Of a stretch of DNA of 64,000 bases, positions 10,732 to 22,700 are shown piece after piece. Both the position numbers and the translations under genes were made by a program. The stretch comes from Alosa alosa (taxonomy: Eukaryota > Chordata > Actinopteri > Clupeiformes > Clupeidae): contig NC_063191.1 of assembly GCF_017589495.1 (NCBI RefSeq), positions 34,950,474-35,014,473 of the forward strand, read 5' to 3'. The notes under the pieces were generated by a model that was not told the origin of the DNA, ran no database searches, and was given only the letters and a program-made list of their open reading frames with translations. Position 1 is the stretch's first letter. Each line of letters opens with the position of its first letter.

Positions 10732-13700
10732 CTAATATAAAATTAAGTGTAAGATCTTACAATTAATCATAATGTATACTAATAACAGTACAAATAACAT
10801 CAATCTAATCAACGCCAGAAGGTCAGGTGTTTTAATGGAAGATAAAACTATGCAGTTAGCCTAGGTGAACCCAGACAATCCTGAATTTGAATTTGTCAAT
10901 GGTATCCTTTACAGACCTACAGATCAAATTAAAATTTGCTACCACCCCGGCTACTATACAATGGCTGTTTTAACCCAAGTCTTTGGATTAAACAACATCA
11001 ATCATTTGTGAATTTGCGCAAATGCCACACACTCATGTCTGGATGAAGAAAGGGCATTTCCAAGACACTTTCAAACATGTCTGAATCCAGGTATGTGTGG
11101 TTGAAGGTGCTATGTGGAATTCCGAGGACTTGTTGTCTTGAACCAAGCCACATGGCACTCTTCCACTGACTTGCACTGTATTTGATAGTGTCCCACATGG
11201 TACAAAGTCATATTACAAATAGGGCTGGGATAAACTATTATTTTTTAAACGATTAATCTAGCTTTTATTTTTTCGATGCATCGATTTATCTAACGATTCA
11301 TTTTTTCAGTCCGATTCGATTTCGATTCGATTATCTCCCTGTTAATTGACTAATAGCAATTTATACATGTTGATTTACATATCTGAATGAAAAAACATGA
11401 ATTCCTTAACATTGCAATATATGTTTATTGCTTAAAATTCCAAAATAAAAGACTACACAAGTGCAAAGTAATGTATTCTTAATCAGAGGTAGCATTCAAT
11501 AAAGTTCAGAAGTGTATAGGTCTAATTGAGTGCCTGCCACTTTAAGACGTTCCTGAGGGAACCCTTGCAATTGTAACACTTAACACAGTTAAAGGCTGCT
11601 GATGTGTGGATGCAATTCATAAAAGGTGGTGCCAAGATGGCTGCCGTGTGAGGTGTGTTTCTGACGAGCTCCTGCATTAAATATATGAACTCGAAGATTA
11701 TTCATAGAAAACAACATTAACAACCTCAAAACGAACCATTGTTACCCTAGAGTGACATAATACTGCAACCTAATGCAAAAACGCGACTTGAAAACAATGC
11801 ATAAAAACGGTTCTACCAACTCGACCCCACCATGTAATGTGCTGATAGCCTCGTGTCACGACTACGCTGCTAATGCTATATCAACAGTAGCTGTAATGAC
11901 CAAAGACAAATTTCCCTCTCTACCTATAACCCCATGCAAATCTCCTGCAGCTAAAAAGGCTTTATACGGAATGGAAAACGATTCGACACAAGACAATGTT
12001 GTCATTGCCACTCTCTCTAAACTTATCAACGAGAGAGCTGATTCTATTGAGATGCTAGTCAGCGTCAATTCGAAGAAGATAGATGAGAACTCACTGAAAA
12101 TAGAGGGGCTAAAAAAGACACTTGACTTTGCATGTAACGAGATCAAAGATACTCAGAAGGTAGTAGCGGGCGTAAACACTCGTCCCTTCTCACTCGTATG
12201 TCTGACTTGGAGACATACTCCAGAAGATGGAACCTGAAAATCTATGGCTTGGCAGAAGGCAAGGAGGAGAACGTGATGAATAAAGTTGTAGAAGTGTGCC
12301 GCGCCGTCCTCCCAGACTCAAAGATTAAACCTGAAGAAGCAATCGACGTTGTACATCGTCTCGGGAGCAAGGGCGCGGGAAGGTGGGTGCTGCAGCACCC
12401 CTTGCTTTTTGTCAATATAGGCCTACAAATTCGCAGTGTCATTATATTTGTTGTCAAATAGGCAAATAGCAAAACAGGTTATGGATAGCTTTGCATATAG
12501 CTATCCATAGATTAAACATTATAGTCTAGCTATAGAAGTGAAAGTGACGTGACTCGCTGAGGAGAGACGTTGCAAGCAGGCTAGTTGACTTCGAGAAAAG
12601 AATATTAGGCTACAGAAAAGAATACAGGATTTTTTTTCTCTCCCGGCAGTAAAGACAGTAGATTCAGTGTTTAAAATGTAAATGCAAACTAAAGGTAGGC
12701 TAACTATGCATATGACCATCCAGAGGCTGCTGATCTGTCAAAATGATGAAGATCAAGATGGTTTTATTGTTGCTGCCATTATTACCACAAACACTAATTG
12801 ATAACGAGACCATGGCGATTGTGGGTTATATCTTGCCTGCTTATTAGGCCATGCACCTGTTAGAACTCCGTGTAGCATGCATACTGCCAGTTTCCATATA
12901 CCATCACCGACTAGTTTGCACTTGGATATATCGTTGGATTGTGAAAAGCCCAATTTCGAATACCAAACGACAACAGATGAGGTAGGATGCATCTTTTGCA
13001 ATTAGTCTTTGGCAAGCCCACGACCTCACGTACGGCTGTTTCTGTTAGTGTCAGGCAATGTGGCTGATCTAGCCCAAATCCACGAACCTGTTGCCTATCA
13101 GTAGACATGTCATCTCGAGTTCCACGACAGCTTAGCTAGTGCCACCGAAATATGACACGGAAATCCTTTCACTATTGGAGTCGCTCAGATAGAAACCGCT
13201 GTAATTGGTGGTTAGGACACTTTTGCTGTGGAGTGGAGACGCCATAAGTTAGGCTACTCAGAAATTGTTTGCCATTGTAGGTCATTGCAGCCTAATTATA
13301 TTTTCAAGCCAAACATCTCTGGTGTGGTTTTGACAATCAGAAAAGCAGTATACTGAAATAGTTTAATGATGTAAAGTCAAGTGCATGTGCTTCTATGGGT
13401 CTGGTGTGTGTGCGCGCAGTTTTTATTGATGAGTCGGAGTGGCAAGTGCTGTGCATAGTTGCAGTGGAATGTGGCTGTTCTCGCGCTTAGGTCTACCAGA
13501 GGGTCTACTCATACACGGCGCTGAAATGGCGTATTTAGCTGTCTAAATTCGAATCATACCATGCTAGAGGAGAAATCGTCGGACATCCATTATTTTGTTA
13601 TTCAGCACCCCTGGTCAAAAATATGTTCCCGCGCGCCTGCTCGGGAGGCCAGTTCAGAGCAACACAAACAAGAACACCGCCACGAAACCCAGACCAAGAG

Positions 13701-16700
13701 GAGTAATTATTCGATTCGTACTCCGGTGCTACAGAGATTCCTTATGGAAGGCTGCAAAAAACCACCCTTATCTGAGGGACAACAACCTGTGGCTAGCCGA
13801 AGATCTTCCACAACCAGTCAAGGAAGCCAGACTTCAGCTCTGGCCATTGATTAAGAAGTTGGTGCAAGAGCCTTCATCGAGGGAAAAGAGCTGACAGATC
13901 GCAGATGATGCCGTCTGCATAGAAGTGCCGCGTCACACGAATTCGCCCGTTGCTGCATGTAGGTTTTGTTTTAGGCTACAGTTAAGAGGCCTAACTGCGT
14001 TGAACTATTAAACAGTCTGTTTCTCCTCTGTAATAGTGACGTGACGTTGCACATAATGTGCTGAAAAAGAGGGAAAATCCGGTTTGTGTTGGTTTACAGG
14101 TAACATTGGTGCATATGCCTTAGTGAATTAAGGGTTTTCTCATAGTGAGGTACTGTTACAGGTAACATTGGTTCATATGCCTTAGTGAATTAAGGGTTTT
14201 CTCATAGTGAGGTACTGTTACAGGTGACATTGGTTCATATGCCTTAGTGAATTAAGGGTTTTCTCATAGTGAGGTACTGTTACAGGTGACATTGGTGCAT
14301 ATGCCTTAGTGAATTAAGGGTTTTCTCATAGTGAGGTACTGTTACAGGTGACATTGGTTCATATGCCTTAGTGAATTAAGGGTTTTCTCATAGTGAGGTA
14401 CTGTTACAGGTAACATTGGTGCATATGCCTTAGTGAATTAAGGGTTTTCTCATAGTGAGGTACTGTTACAGGTAACATTGGTGCATATGCCTTAGTGAAT
14501 TAAGGGTTTTCTCATAGTGAGGTACTGTTACAGGTAACATTGGTTCATATGCCTTAGTGAATTAAGGGTTTTCTCATAGTGAGGTACTGTTACAGGTTGC
14601 TCTAAGTAACAGTTTTTGATACTTTTCTCATATTCTAAGAAGTTTTATCTCTTAAAGCATTTATTTGTGTATAGTTTCCTTTAACGCCAGGGGATTAAGA
14701 AACGTAAAAGCGTAAAGCCTTATTTTTGTTTGCTAAACAGCATAATACAAATTTTTGTTTTTGTCAGGAATCTCATTCAGTTGTAAATTATGTTAATTTC
14801 TGGAGAAGCAAATGGGGTAATGATATGTGGTTTGCCAAAGTCCTTTTAGGCAAGTCCCTCCACTCGGCGGCCATATACCAACGTTTTATGGGCACTCATC
14901 GGGCACAGTCTTTGGGTCGAACTGCGCGTGTGCAAGGCTTCACGACACCAATCTTGCTCCAGCGGCGAGATCACAACACATGATTGGCACGATGTCTTCA
15001 CAACACACCATATGATTGGCTCAATGTATTCACATCACACCACATGATTGGCTCAATGTATTCACATCACACCACATGATTGGCTCAATGTATTCACATG
15101 TCGACGTTTTGCCGAGGAAGGGGTGGGATATGTGTAGACAACGGCCATATTGGCATGACAAACTAGCCCTATGCATTTCTGTGGAGTATTTTTTGAGTGC
15201 TGTGTCTCCACATTAGAAAGTCTCTGGGTTTGCTAACTGTAGTGAAAGGTCTGCAGGGGTTTTGACCTTGAAGCATAAATTTAATGGGGATATTCTACAC
15301 TCAGACCCTAAAGGACTTTTATTATGAATGTGTATGGGTACAATGACAACACAGAAAATGTGCAGTTATTTATGGAATTAGAAAATAAACTTAAATTTTG
15401 GTCAGCTAAATTCCCAAATGCCCACATGGTAATGGGAGGGGATTTTAATGAAATCCTCAATCCTGCTATTGATAGATTTCCACCTGGTAGTCACACTAGA
15501 AATTCCTATCTTAAACGGTTTATGGACACTTTCAATTTGGTGGATGTATGGAGAAATAAGTTTCCTGATGCAGCTGTATTCACCTGGAACAACAAAGTTA
15601 ATTCTAGATTATCCTGCATAGACTTTTGGTTGGTCTCTAGCAGCGTATATGAAGAGAATATTGTAGTAAATATCTCACCATTAGGGCTTTGACTTTTGCC
15701 CAAAAATCATATTCGAAGTTCGTTTGTTTATTAATATTAAAATTCGAATATATTCGAATATGTATTAATAATATTTTAACCATTAAATGTCTTCCGTAAG
15801 ACCGATATTGGTATCAAACTTAAGTTCTATTTGTTCTGTCCACCAGAGGGCAGTGTATCAGTCAATGTCAATAGACTACGTGCACGAAAGGCTGAGTAAA
15901 TGCGTGTGTCAAAATTGTTATGATTGAGCATAGGGCTGGGCGATACAACGATAGCGATATGTATAGCACATGTAATCGGTATCGATAAAAAAATACGTTA
16001 GATAGAACATTCATAATTAAAAGCAACACACACCTCCTGCCTTATGTTGTCCATAAATAAAATAGGCTAAATATATCTTGCATTGTAGTATGTCAAACTC
16101 TACCAGAGTAGGCGGTAGAAGTAGGCCTAACGTTACCTCAACACAGACTCTCCTTGCCCCGTGCACTCTCTCTCTCTCTCCCTCTCAACAGGCGCATCCC
16201 TCCTCAACATGCACATGTAATCCAAACATTAATCGTGCAAGACGACTGGCTAAATTGCTATTAAATCCGGTTAGCATCATTAGCACGCTGCACAAATTTG
16301 TTCAAAACTACTGCATTCAAATTGACTGCTAAATTCTAATCATCTCAATCCCAATGCAAATGGAAAAGTATTTTCCAAGACTCAAACGGGCCTGTCCCAA
16401 GGAGAAAAAGTATTCAATTGAAACTTAAACACACGTGGGGAAACTGAACAGTCTAACCTATATGATAAATGATAAACTAGCAAATTAAGCTAACGTTACT
16501 TTGTTTACAATATTTCCAGGCTTCAACCAGTGCTGCTTTTCATTCAGACGTATCTGCACATTTATTTATTTGAGTGTTTTAAATGATTGTTGTGCCATTT
16601 CTTTTCCCTGTTTGCTTTGATTGATAACTAAGGTGATTAAAATCAGAGGAAGGTTAAGTTTAAAATAAAAATGTCTATGTGGGAGCTGCTCACTAAACAC

Positions 16701-19700
16701 GAACCAGCCAGGATGCTAACCTACAGGAGCCCAGATGGCCAATAATAGCCTTGCTAATGAGCTCGCGATTTCACTTCAGAAGGCGTGAAAAAAACCTCGG
16801 AATCTGAATTGAAAACAACGTTTAGGCTACAACCAAATACATTTACAAAAAAATATTTCCATAGGCTACAGGTTTGAATATTAAGAGATCCCTAAAATTA
16901 GTTCGAATATCTTTCATTTTTAAAATAATCGAATTATATTCGAATAACGAAGTTCAGAGTCAAAGCCCTACTCACCATGTCCTTTAAGTGACCATAAAGC
17001 GATTTCTTTATCTATTAACTTACTTTTCTCAGACAATATCAGTAAAAAAGCCAGTTATTGGAAGCTCAACAACTCCCTTTTGGGCTATGAACAAGTGAAA
17101 TCTAAGATCTCTGGTTTAATTTCACATTTTTTTAGTAAGGCCACCGTTGAAAATTATTTTAGTCTTAATTGGGAGTTATTTAAATATGAGTCATCCAAAT
17201 ATTTAAGGACATTTGGGAGCGATCTGGCCAAACATAGAGCGCTAGAGGAAAAAAAACATCATAGTAACATTTCTTTGCTATCTCAGCTATCTCCAGATGC
17301 CTTAACAGAGGATGACAAGGTAGAAATTATCAAATTGCAAAAGAACTTGGATGAAGTATATAAAAGGAGGGCAGAAGGTGTTTTCATTAGGTCGAGAAGA
17401 CAGTGGCTTGAGGAAGAGAACAAAATTCCGCTTATTTTTTTAAGCTTGAAAATACCGCGCTAAGCTTAACACCATCGATCAAATTAACATATATGGTGCA
17501 GTAACTGATGACCCAAAACGCATCTCTAAGTTTTGTTCCACGTTTTACCAGACCTTATATACCACAAATTACTCTGAAACAGATACTTTACATATTTTTA
17601 ATTTGCTAAAGAATATCCCCCAGCTGAAGGGGATAGAGATACTTGTGATTCTCCCTTATCTCTTACAGAAGTCAGTAATTGCATAAGCCTTCTCAAAGAC
17701 AATAAATCACCTGGAACTGACGGTTTAACATCAGAATTTTACAAAAACTTTTCATTGCAGTTGGCTCCTTTCTTATTGCAAGTATTTAATGAAAGTATTT
17801 CAAGCAACACTCTGCCTTGGAGCATGACTCAGGGGATAATAACTTATACCAAAACCTTGTAAGGACCTGCTTTATATTGATAATTGGCATCCCATCTGTT
17901 TATTGAACAATGATTATAAGATACTGGCTATTATTTTAAGATGATCAAGGCTATTATTTTAAGAGGAGTTCTGCCCTCTGTTATTGATGAAGAGCAATCT
18001 GGGTTCATGCCCAACAGACATATTACTGATAATATAAGATTGGTCTTAGATTTACTTGATTATTCTCACTTAATTTCAGATAACAGTCTTATTTTTTTCT
18101 TAGACTTTTTTAAGGCTTTTGATACAGTGGAACATAATTTTCTTTTTCATTCACTGAAGAAATTTGGTTTTGGGGATTATTTTTGCAATGTCATCAGAAC
18201 CCTTTACCATAATGCTAATAGTTCTATTAATCTTAAATTGGGATCTTCTGCCAGATTTAATGTACAGCGAGGCATTAGGCAAGGATGTCCTATATCGCCC
18301 TATTTGTTCTTGCTGGCAGCCAAACTTTTGTGCACTCATCTCAAGTTAAGCAATCTGCAGGGCATCACTATTGCTGATCGAACTATCATTATTAGTCAGT
18401 TAGCTGACGATACAACATTGTTCTTTAAGAATAGCTCTCAAGTTCCTCTTGCCATTGATATCATAAAATTATTCACTAAGGCTTCAGGTCTCCGTCTGAA
18501 CTTAAAAAAATGTGAACTGTTGGCTATAAAGGATTCTAACGTTGACTCTATTTCAAATATTCCTGTGAAAGATTATGTAGTGTATTTAGGTATTACCTTA
18601 GATAAAAATGACTCTCAAAGGTCATCTGTTAATTTTAATTGAAAAGACTAGGAAAAAGTTGAATCAATGGTTACTTAGAGACCTTTCTTTGAAAGGCAGA
18701 GTCTTATTGTCAAAGGCAGAATGGATTTCTAGATTAACTTATGCTGCACTCTCTCTCAGTGTTAACAAGCAAATTTGCGATGCTATAGACAACATTTTAT
18801 TTAACTTTGTATGGAAAAATCGTACCCATTATATGAGAAAGTCAGTCTTAATGAATGAATACAGCAAAGGTGGCTTAAATGTTTTAGACTTCACTACGCT
18901 GAATTATACATTTAAAATCAACTAGATCAGGTGTTTTTTCAGATGTCCTAGATCATTATGGAACTTCATTCCTCAAGGTGGTCTTAACTTTCTTTTACAA
19001 TGCAGCTAAAGTATTGACAAAACACCTCTTAAATTGGCTTCTTTCCACAAGCAAATGTTGTTGGCTTGGTCTTTAATTTACAAGCACAACTTCAGCCCCC
19101 ATAAATTCTATATATGGAATAATAGAAATGTCCTTTACAAAAATAGATCTATTTTCTTTAAAACATGGTTTGGTAATAATATTATTTTGTTTAACCAGCA
19201 TGGCCAACTATATTCATATTCATATTTTACACGTATGGAATACCCATTCCTCCAAAGGAATTCTCAATTGTATTTGATGCAATACCATCGGGTATTATTT
19301 CACTCTTTAGAGGAATGGGGGTGAGTCCATTTCTCCCTACATTGAGCAGTGTGTGTGACACAAAGGAATATAAACAGAACTATTCGTATACTTTTCCAAC
19401 AAGACCTTGTTACTACTCCTTGTTCATTATCACACTGGTCCAATTGTGTGGGGGACATCTGTTGGGAAAAAGTTTGGCTTTTGCCACAAAAATTCTTTTT
19501 GACCAACAAAGTTAAATAAATATCTTTCAAAATGCTACATAGATTTTATCCTACCAATTTTTATTTGCAGAAATTAAAAAAAGACATCAATGTCAATTGT
19601 TCTTTTTGTGGGGTTGAAAGAGAAACAATTATTCATTTATTTTGGCTTTGCCCTTATTCAAAACTTTTGTGGAGTAAGCTTACTCGTCTCATCATTGATT

Positions 19701-22700
19701 CCATTCATTCAGACTTTAGTTTGAAATGGGAGAATGTCTTGTTTGGTTTTTATGAAAGCAGAAATCTTGCCTCTTATTTCTACTTGATTAATGTATTAAT
19801 AATATTAACAAAATACTACATTCATAAGTCTAAATTTCAGAATAAAAAACCCAATTTTACAGAATTTGGTATAGACGTTAAACAATATATAACAACAATT
19901 TCTAGCAGTAATAATAAGAAGGCTGTCAAAACACTTTTTGTGCTTTACAATGTGTTTTTATGATATCATTATTATTTTATTTTATTATTATTTTTGTGCA
20001 ATGTACATCCTCCTGGCGTAGTTTGAACAATGCTTTTGTACTGTATTATTGTATACTCTTTGTATACTGTTTGTATACTTAAATTTATCTAATAAAAAAA
20101 AAAAATCATAACGTAGTTAGTTCAAATAACGGTTCGTACTTCTCCTTGGGACAAGCACTTTTGAGTCTTGGAAAGCACTTTTCCATTTACATCGGGATTT
20201 TGCAAACATTCAGTGTCAGAGTCAATAAAATGAGCCCTGCATGAGTAACAAAATTGACAAGCAGCTGTAAGTAAGCATGCTAAACTCGACATCCAAACAG
20301 TATTCTAACAGATATTGCTTGATTGAATAACGTAACTTAGTTTAGATTCATCAATGTAGGCCTACTATGTTGTGATATGACCTTAGTAGAGTTAACTTTA
20401 ATGCAGCAGTTTTGAACAAATTTGCGCAGCATGGTCACGATGCTAACGGCTCCCACACACAGCTGCGTGCATCGCGTTGCTGGAGACGCATCCCATTCAC
20501 TTTAAATGGGCTCACGTGATCCGTTGCCGAACTGAATTGTGGGTCCGTCGCTTTGCGTTTCTCCCGCTGCTCGCGTTGAGGAGTTCAGCTGTTGCTGCAC
20601 CGACAGACAGCACCGGCCAATCAAGCCAATCTACGGACGGCACCAACCAATCACATTACGGTTTTACTTCAAGTCATTTGCATAGCTACCGTCGGGAACA
20701 CCCACTGGAATGCGTTGACGGAACGCAGCTGTGTGTGGGAGCCGTAAGCGGATTTAATAGCAATTTAGCCTAGTTCTATGCAATGCTTCTATGTGGCAAC
20801 AACAATCCAATGAATATTTTGTTAAATGCACATGCAGAGGAGGGGCAGTAGGCTCGTTACGAGAGAGAGAGCAGGCGGGGCAAGGAAAGGCTGCGTGCGT
20901 AAAAAGTGCAGCTCAATGAAAGGATTTTGTCTGATCTTTAATTTAAATAGGCCGGTTTTGATTTCGTGGCGCCCCGCTACAGATTAATCAATGTATGGGA
21001 AACACTGAAGGTGTAAAATTAAAAATATTTGGCTGCACACCTTATGCTTGACAAATCGATGCGCATATTTTGCGTCGAAGTATTTTTTGCGTCGACGTCA
21101 TTGATTACGTCGACGCGTTGTCCCAGCCCTAATCACAAAACAGCTGGTTTGCATGGTAACTTTAGAGGATATCTAGGCAATATAATAAAATGGTTGTTTC
21201 TTCACATTCTATTAAAATTTCTAGACATTTTAAAATGTTAAACTTTTAACATTCAAATATATCATGACAAAATATACAGTCTCATGAATTCCCTTTTCAG
21301 GCTGAATTCTCACCAATGTTTCAGGTTTTCTTCAACACAATAGCCCTCCTGCTGCACATACTCCTTGGCCTTCTCCAGCACCTTCATCAGACCCTGGCCC
21401 CAGGCCTCTACCCGTGGTGCGCCCCTCACCGCGTAGGCTGTGAACAGCGCAGCGGCCAGCGCCCCCAGGTAGCCCGTGGGGTGGTGGTGGGTCATGCGGC
21501 CGCTCTCCACACTCACGGCCACCAGGAGGCGCTCCTGCTCAGGCCTGGGGAAGCGCAGGCCCACACACATGGCCCTCATGGCAGCACCACAGCCCCCACC
21601 AACTTTGCTGAAAGGGATCCTCCAGTCTCCCGCCTGGTTTGCCTTTAAATAGACAGTGCTTCTCATGCACATGTTACCTGGAGATGTGAAAGGGTAGGGG
21701 TAATGGTTTTACTACACTGTTAAAGCAACACTGTGCAAAAATTGTCAATGTTTGAGGTATAAATAATACCAGTATAAAAGACTGAAATCGTCTAAACCTA
21801 TAGTGGAGGGGGGTCAAACTAAAGATTTATACTGAAAGATGACAAATGTTTCTGTAATAAATAACCCCCTCCAACAAATTGGTAAAAGTCAAAATGTAGG
21901 AGGCAGCTTGGTATCATTACGATTTCCCAGTGATTTCAAGTGCAGCACCTCTACTGTAGTCTGGCTACCTACAGTACACCAGTGTCCACTAACATGTAGT
22001 GAAGTCGTCTATATTCCTGACATTAATGATATAGCCTACAGTTCACCACTTCACGGTTCACGTCACAAAGCTTTCCATCCCATTGAATTGTGAGCATGTG
22101 AATTGACTAAAACGTCAAGAAAACATCAAGAAAAATGGCTACTTGTACTACTGTTTCTTGGGCTTGTCAACCAGATACCAGCCATATTTAGCGAGCCAAT
22201 GAATCTCTGGCCACTTGTTAACATCTTCTACCCATTCTGTCGTCAGCTCAGGATTAGGCAGACAATCTCCATTAGCTAAGACTAATTTATTAAGATTTAA
22301 TATATTAATATTTAATACTAGGCTCTGGATGTTTACAAACATTGAAGGGATCTATTGGCTAAATTCTGATCTCACCCAATGAGTTGAGGTTTCATCAAAA
22401 AAGGCATTGACAACATTTTTTATCATATTCTTACCTGGGCCCCTGCCATCCATATCATCCATACACTTTATGTACTTTTTGACCAAGGTGCCATACAAGT
22501 CTTTCACTGATGCGTCTTTGCCAGTTTCCGCTAAGGCTACAGCTGTTGCAAGGTGCATGACAGTGTCGTCACTAATAGGAAACTCCTTAACATCCAGGTT
22601 CTCCAAGCCCCCTCTCGCTGCTACCTCCTTATGGATTTTTTCGCCATCTGGCTCAAATTCCCAGTTGCCACGGTTGTACCCCAGTGCATCTCCAGCTCCA

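Larger units (their letters stand above)
14665..15675 (+). pseudogene. L1 ORF2 endonuclease domain, interrupted
   Basis: The start is seen as SFNARGLRN at about 14670, then CFCQESHSVVNYVNFWRSKW (the E of QE(S/T)H is a catalytic residue of APE-type nucleases). After an insertion at 14836-15226 it resumes with ERSAGVLTL, then NVYGYNDN and MVMGGDFNEILNP (GDFN box). It ends with CIDFWLVSS, where the SRIDF-type box of L1 endonuclease is expected, just before the hAT insertion at 15682. This nuclease nicks target DNA to prime reverse transcription. Confidence 0.85.
15682..16970. mobile_element. hAT element with perfect 8-bp target duplication
   Basis: The left end 'tagggctttgac' and right end 'gagtcaaagcccta' are inverted repeats; both flanks are ctcaccat (15674-15681 and 16971-16978). 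Subterminal 'attcgaatat' repeats sit at both ends. The interior (15931 onward) starts with 'tagggctgggcgata', the end of another hAT family, and shares sequence with 20139-20449 in inverse orientation. No transposase is seen. Confidence 0.92.
11623..20105 (+). mobile_element. L1-type LINE, near full length, interrupted and degraded
   Basis: Starts 'aaggtggtgccaagatggctg', a typical L1 5' end, and finishes with an A-run after 'aataaaaaaa'. It is flanked by tcataa on both sides (11617-11622 and 20106-20111), a plausible target duplication. It holds ORF1, an inter-ORF minisatellite and ORF2 (endonuclease, RT, C-terminal Cys-rich region), all on the plus strand. Three separate insertions (about 12388-13612, 14836-15226, 15682-16970) and several frameshifts disable it. 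Confidence 0.85.
11220..21131. mobile_element. hAT-type transposon filling adprh intron 2, split by later insertions
   Basis: The left end reads 'tagggctgggataaac' and the right end 'gcgttgtcccagcccta'. The flanks are attacaaa (11212-11219) and atcacaaa (21132-21139), an 8-bp target duplication with one mismatch, the size made by hAT transposases. The subterminal sequence alternates 'cgattaatc' and 'tcgatgcatcg' on the left with 'gcgtcgacg' on the right, as in common fish non-autonomous hAT families. No transposase gene was seen. Without its later insertions, the element would be roughly 1 to 1.4 kb. Confidence 0.85.

Noticed and set aside
14099..14594. CRISPR-like array
   Set aside because: The units are contiguous 62-bp tandem copies without unique spacers, in a vertebrate genome; it is a minisatellite.
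20477..20773. 98-codon open frame starting MLETHPIHFK
   Set aside because: Lies entirely over the Harbinger-like MITE and its flank; no conserved domain.
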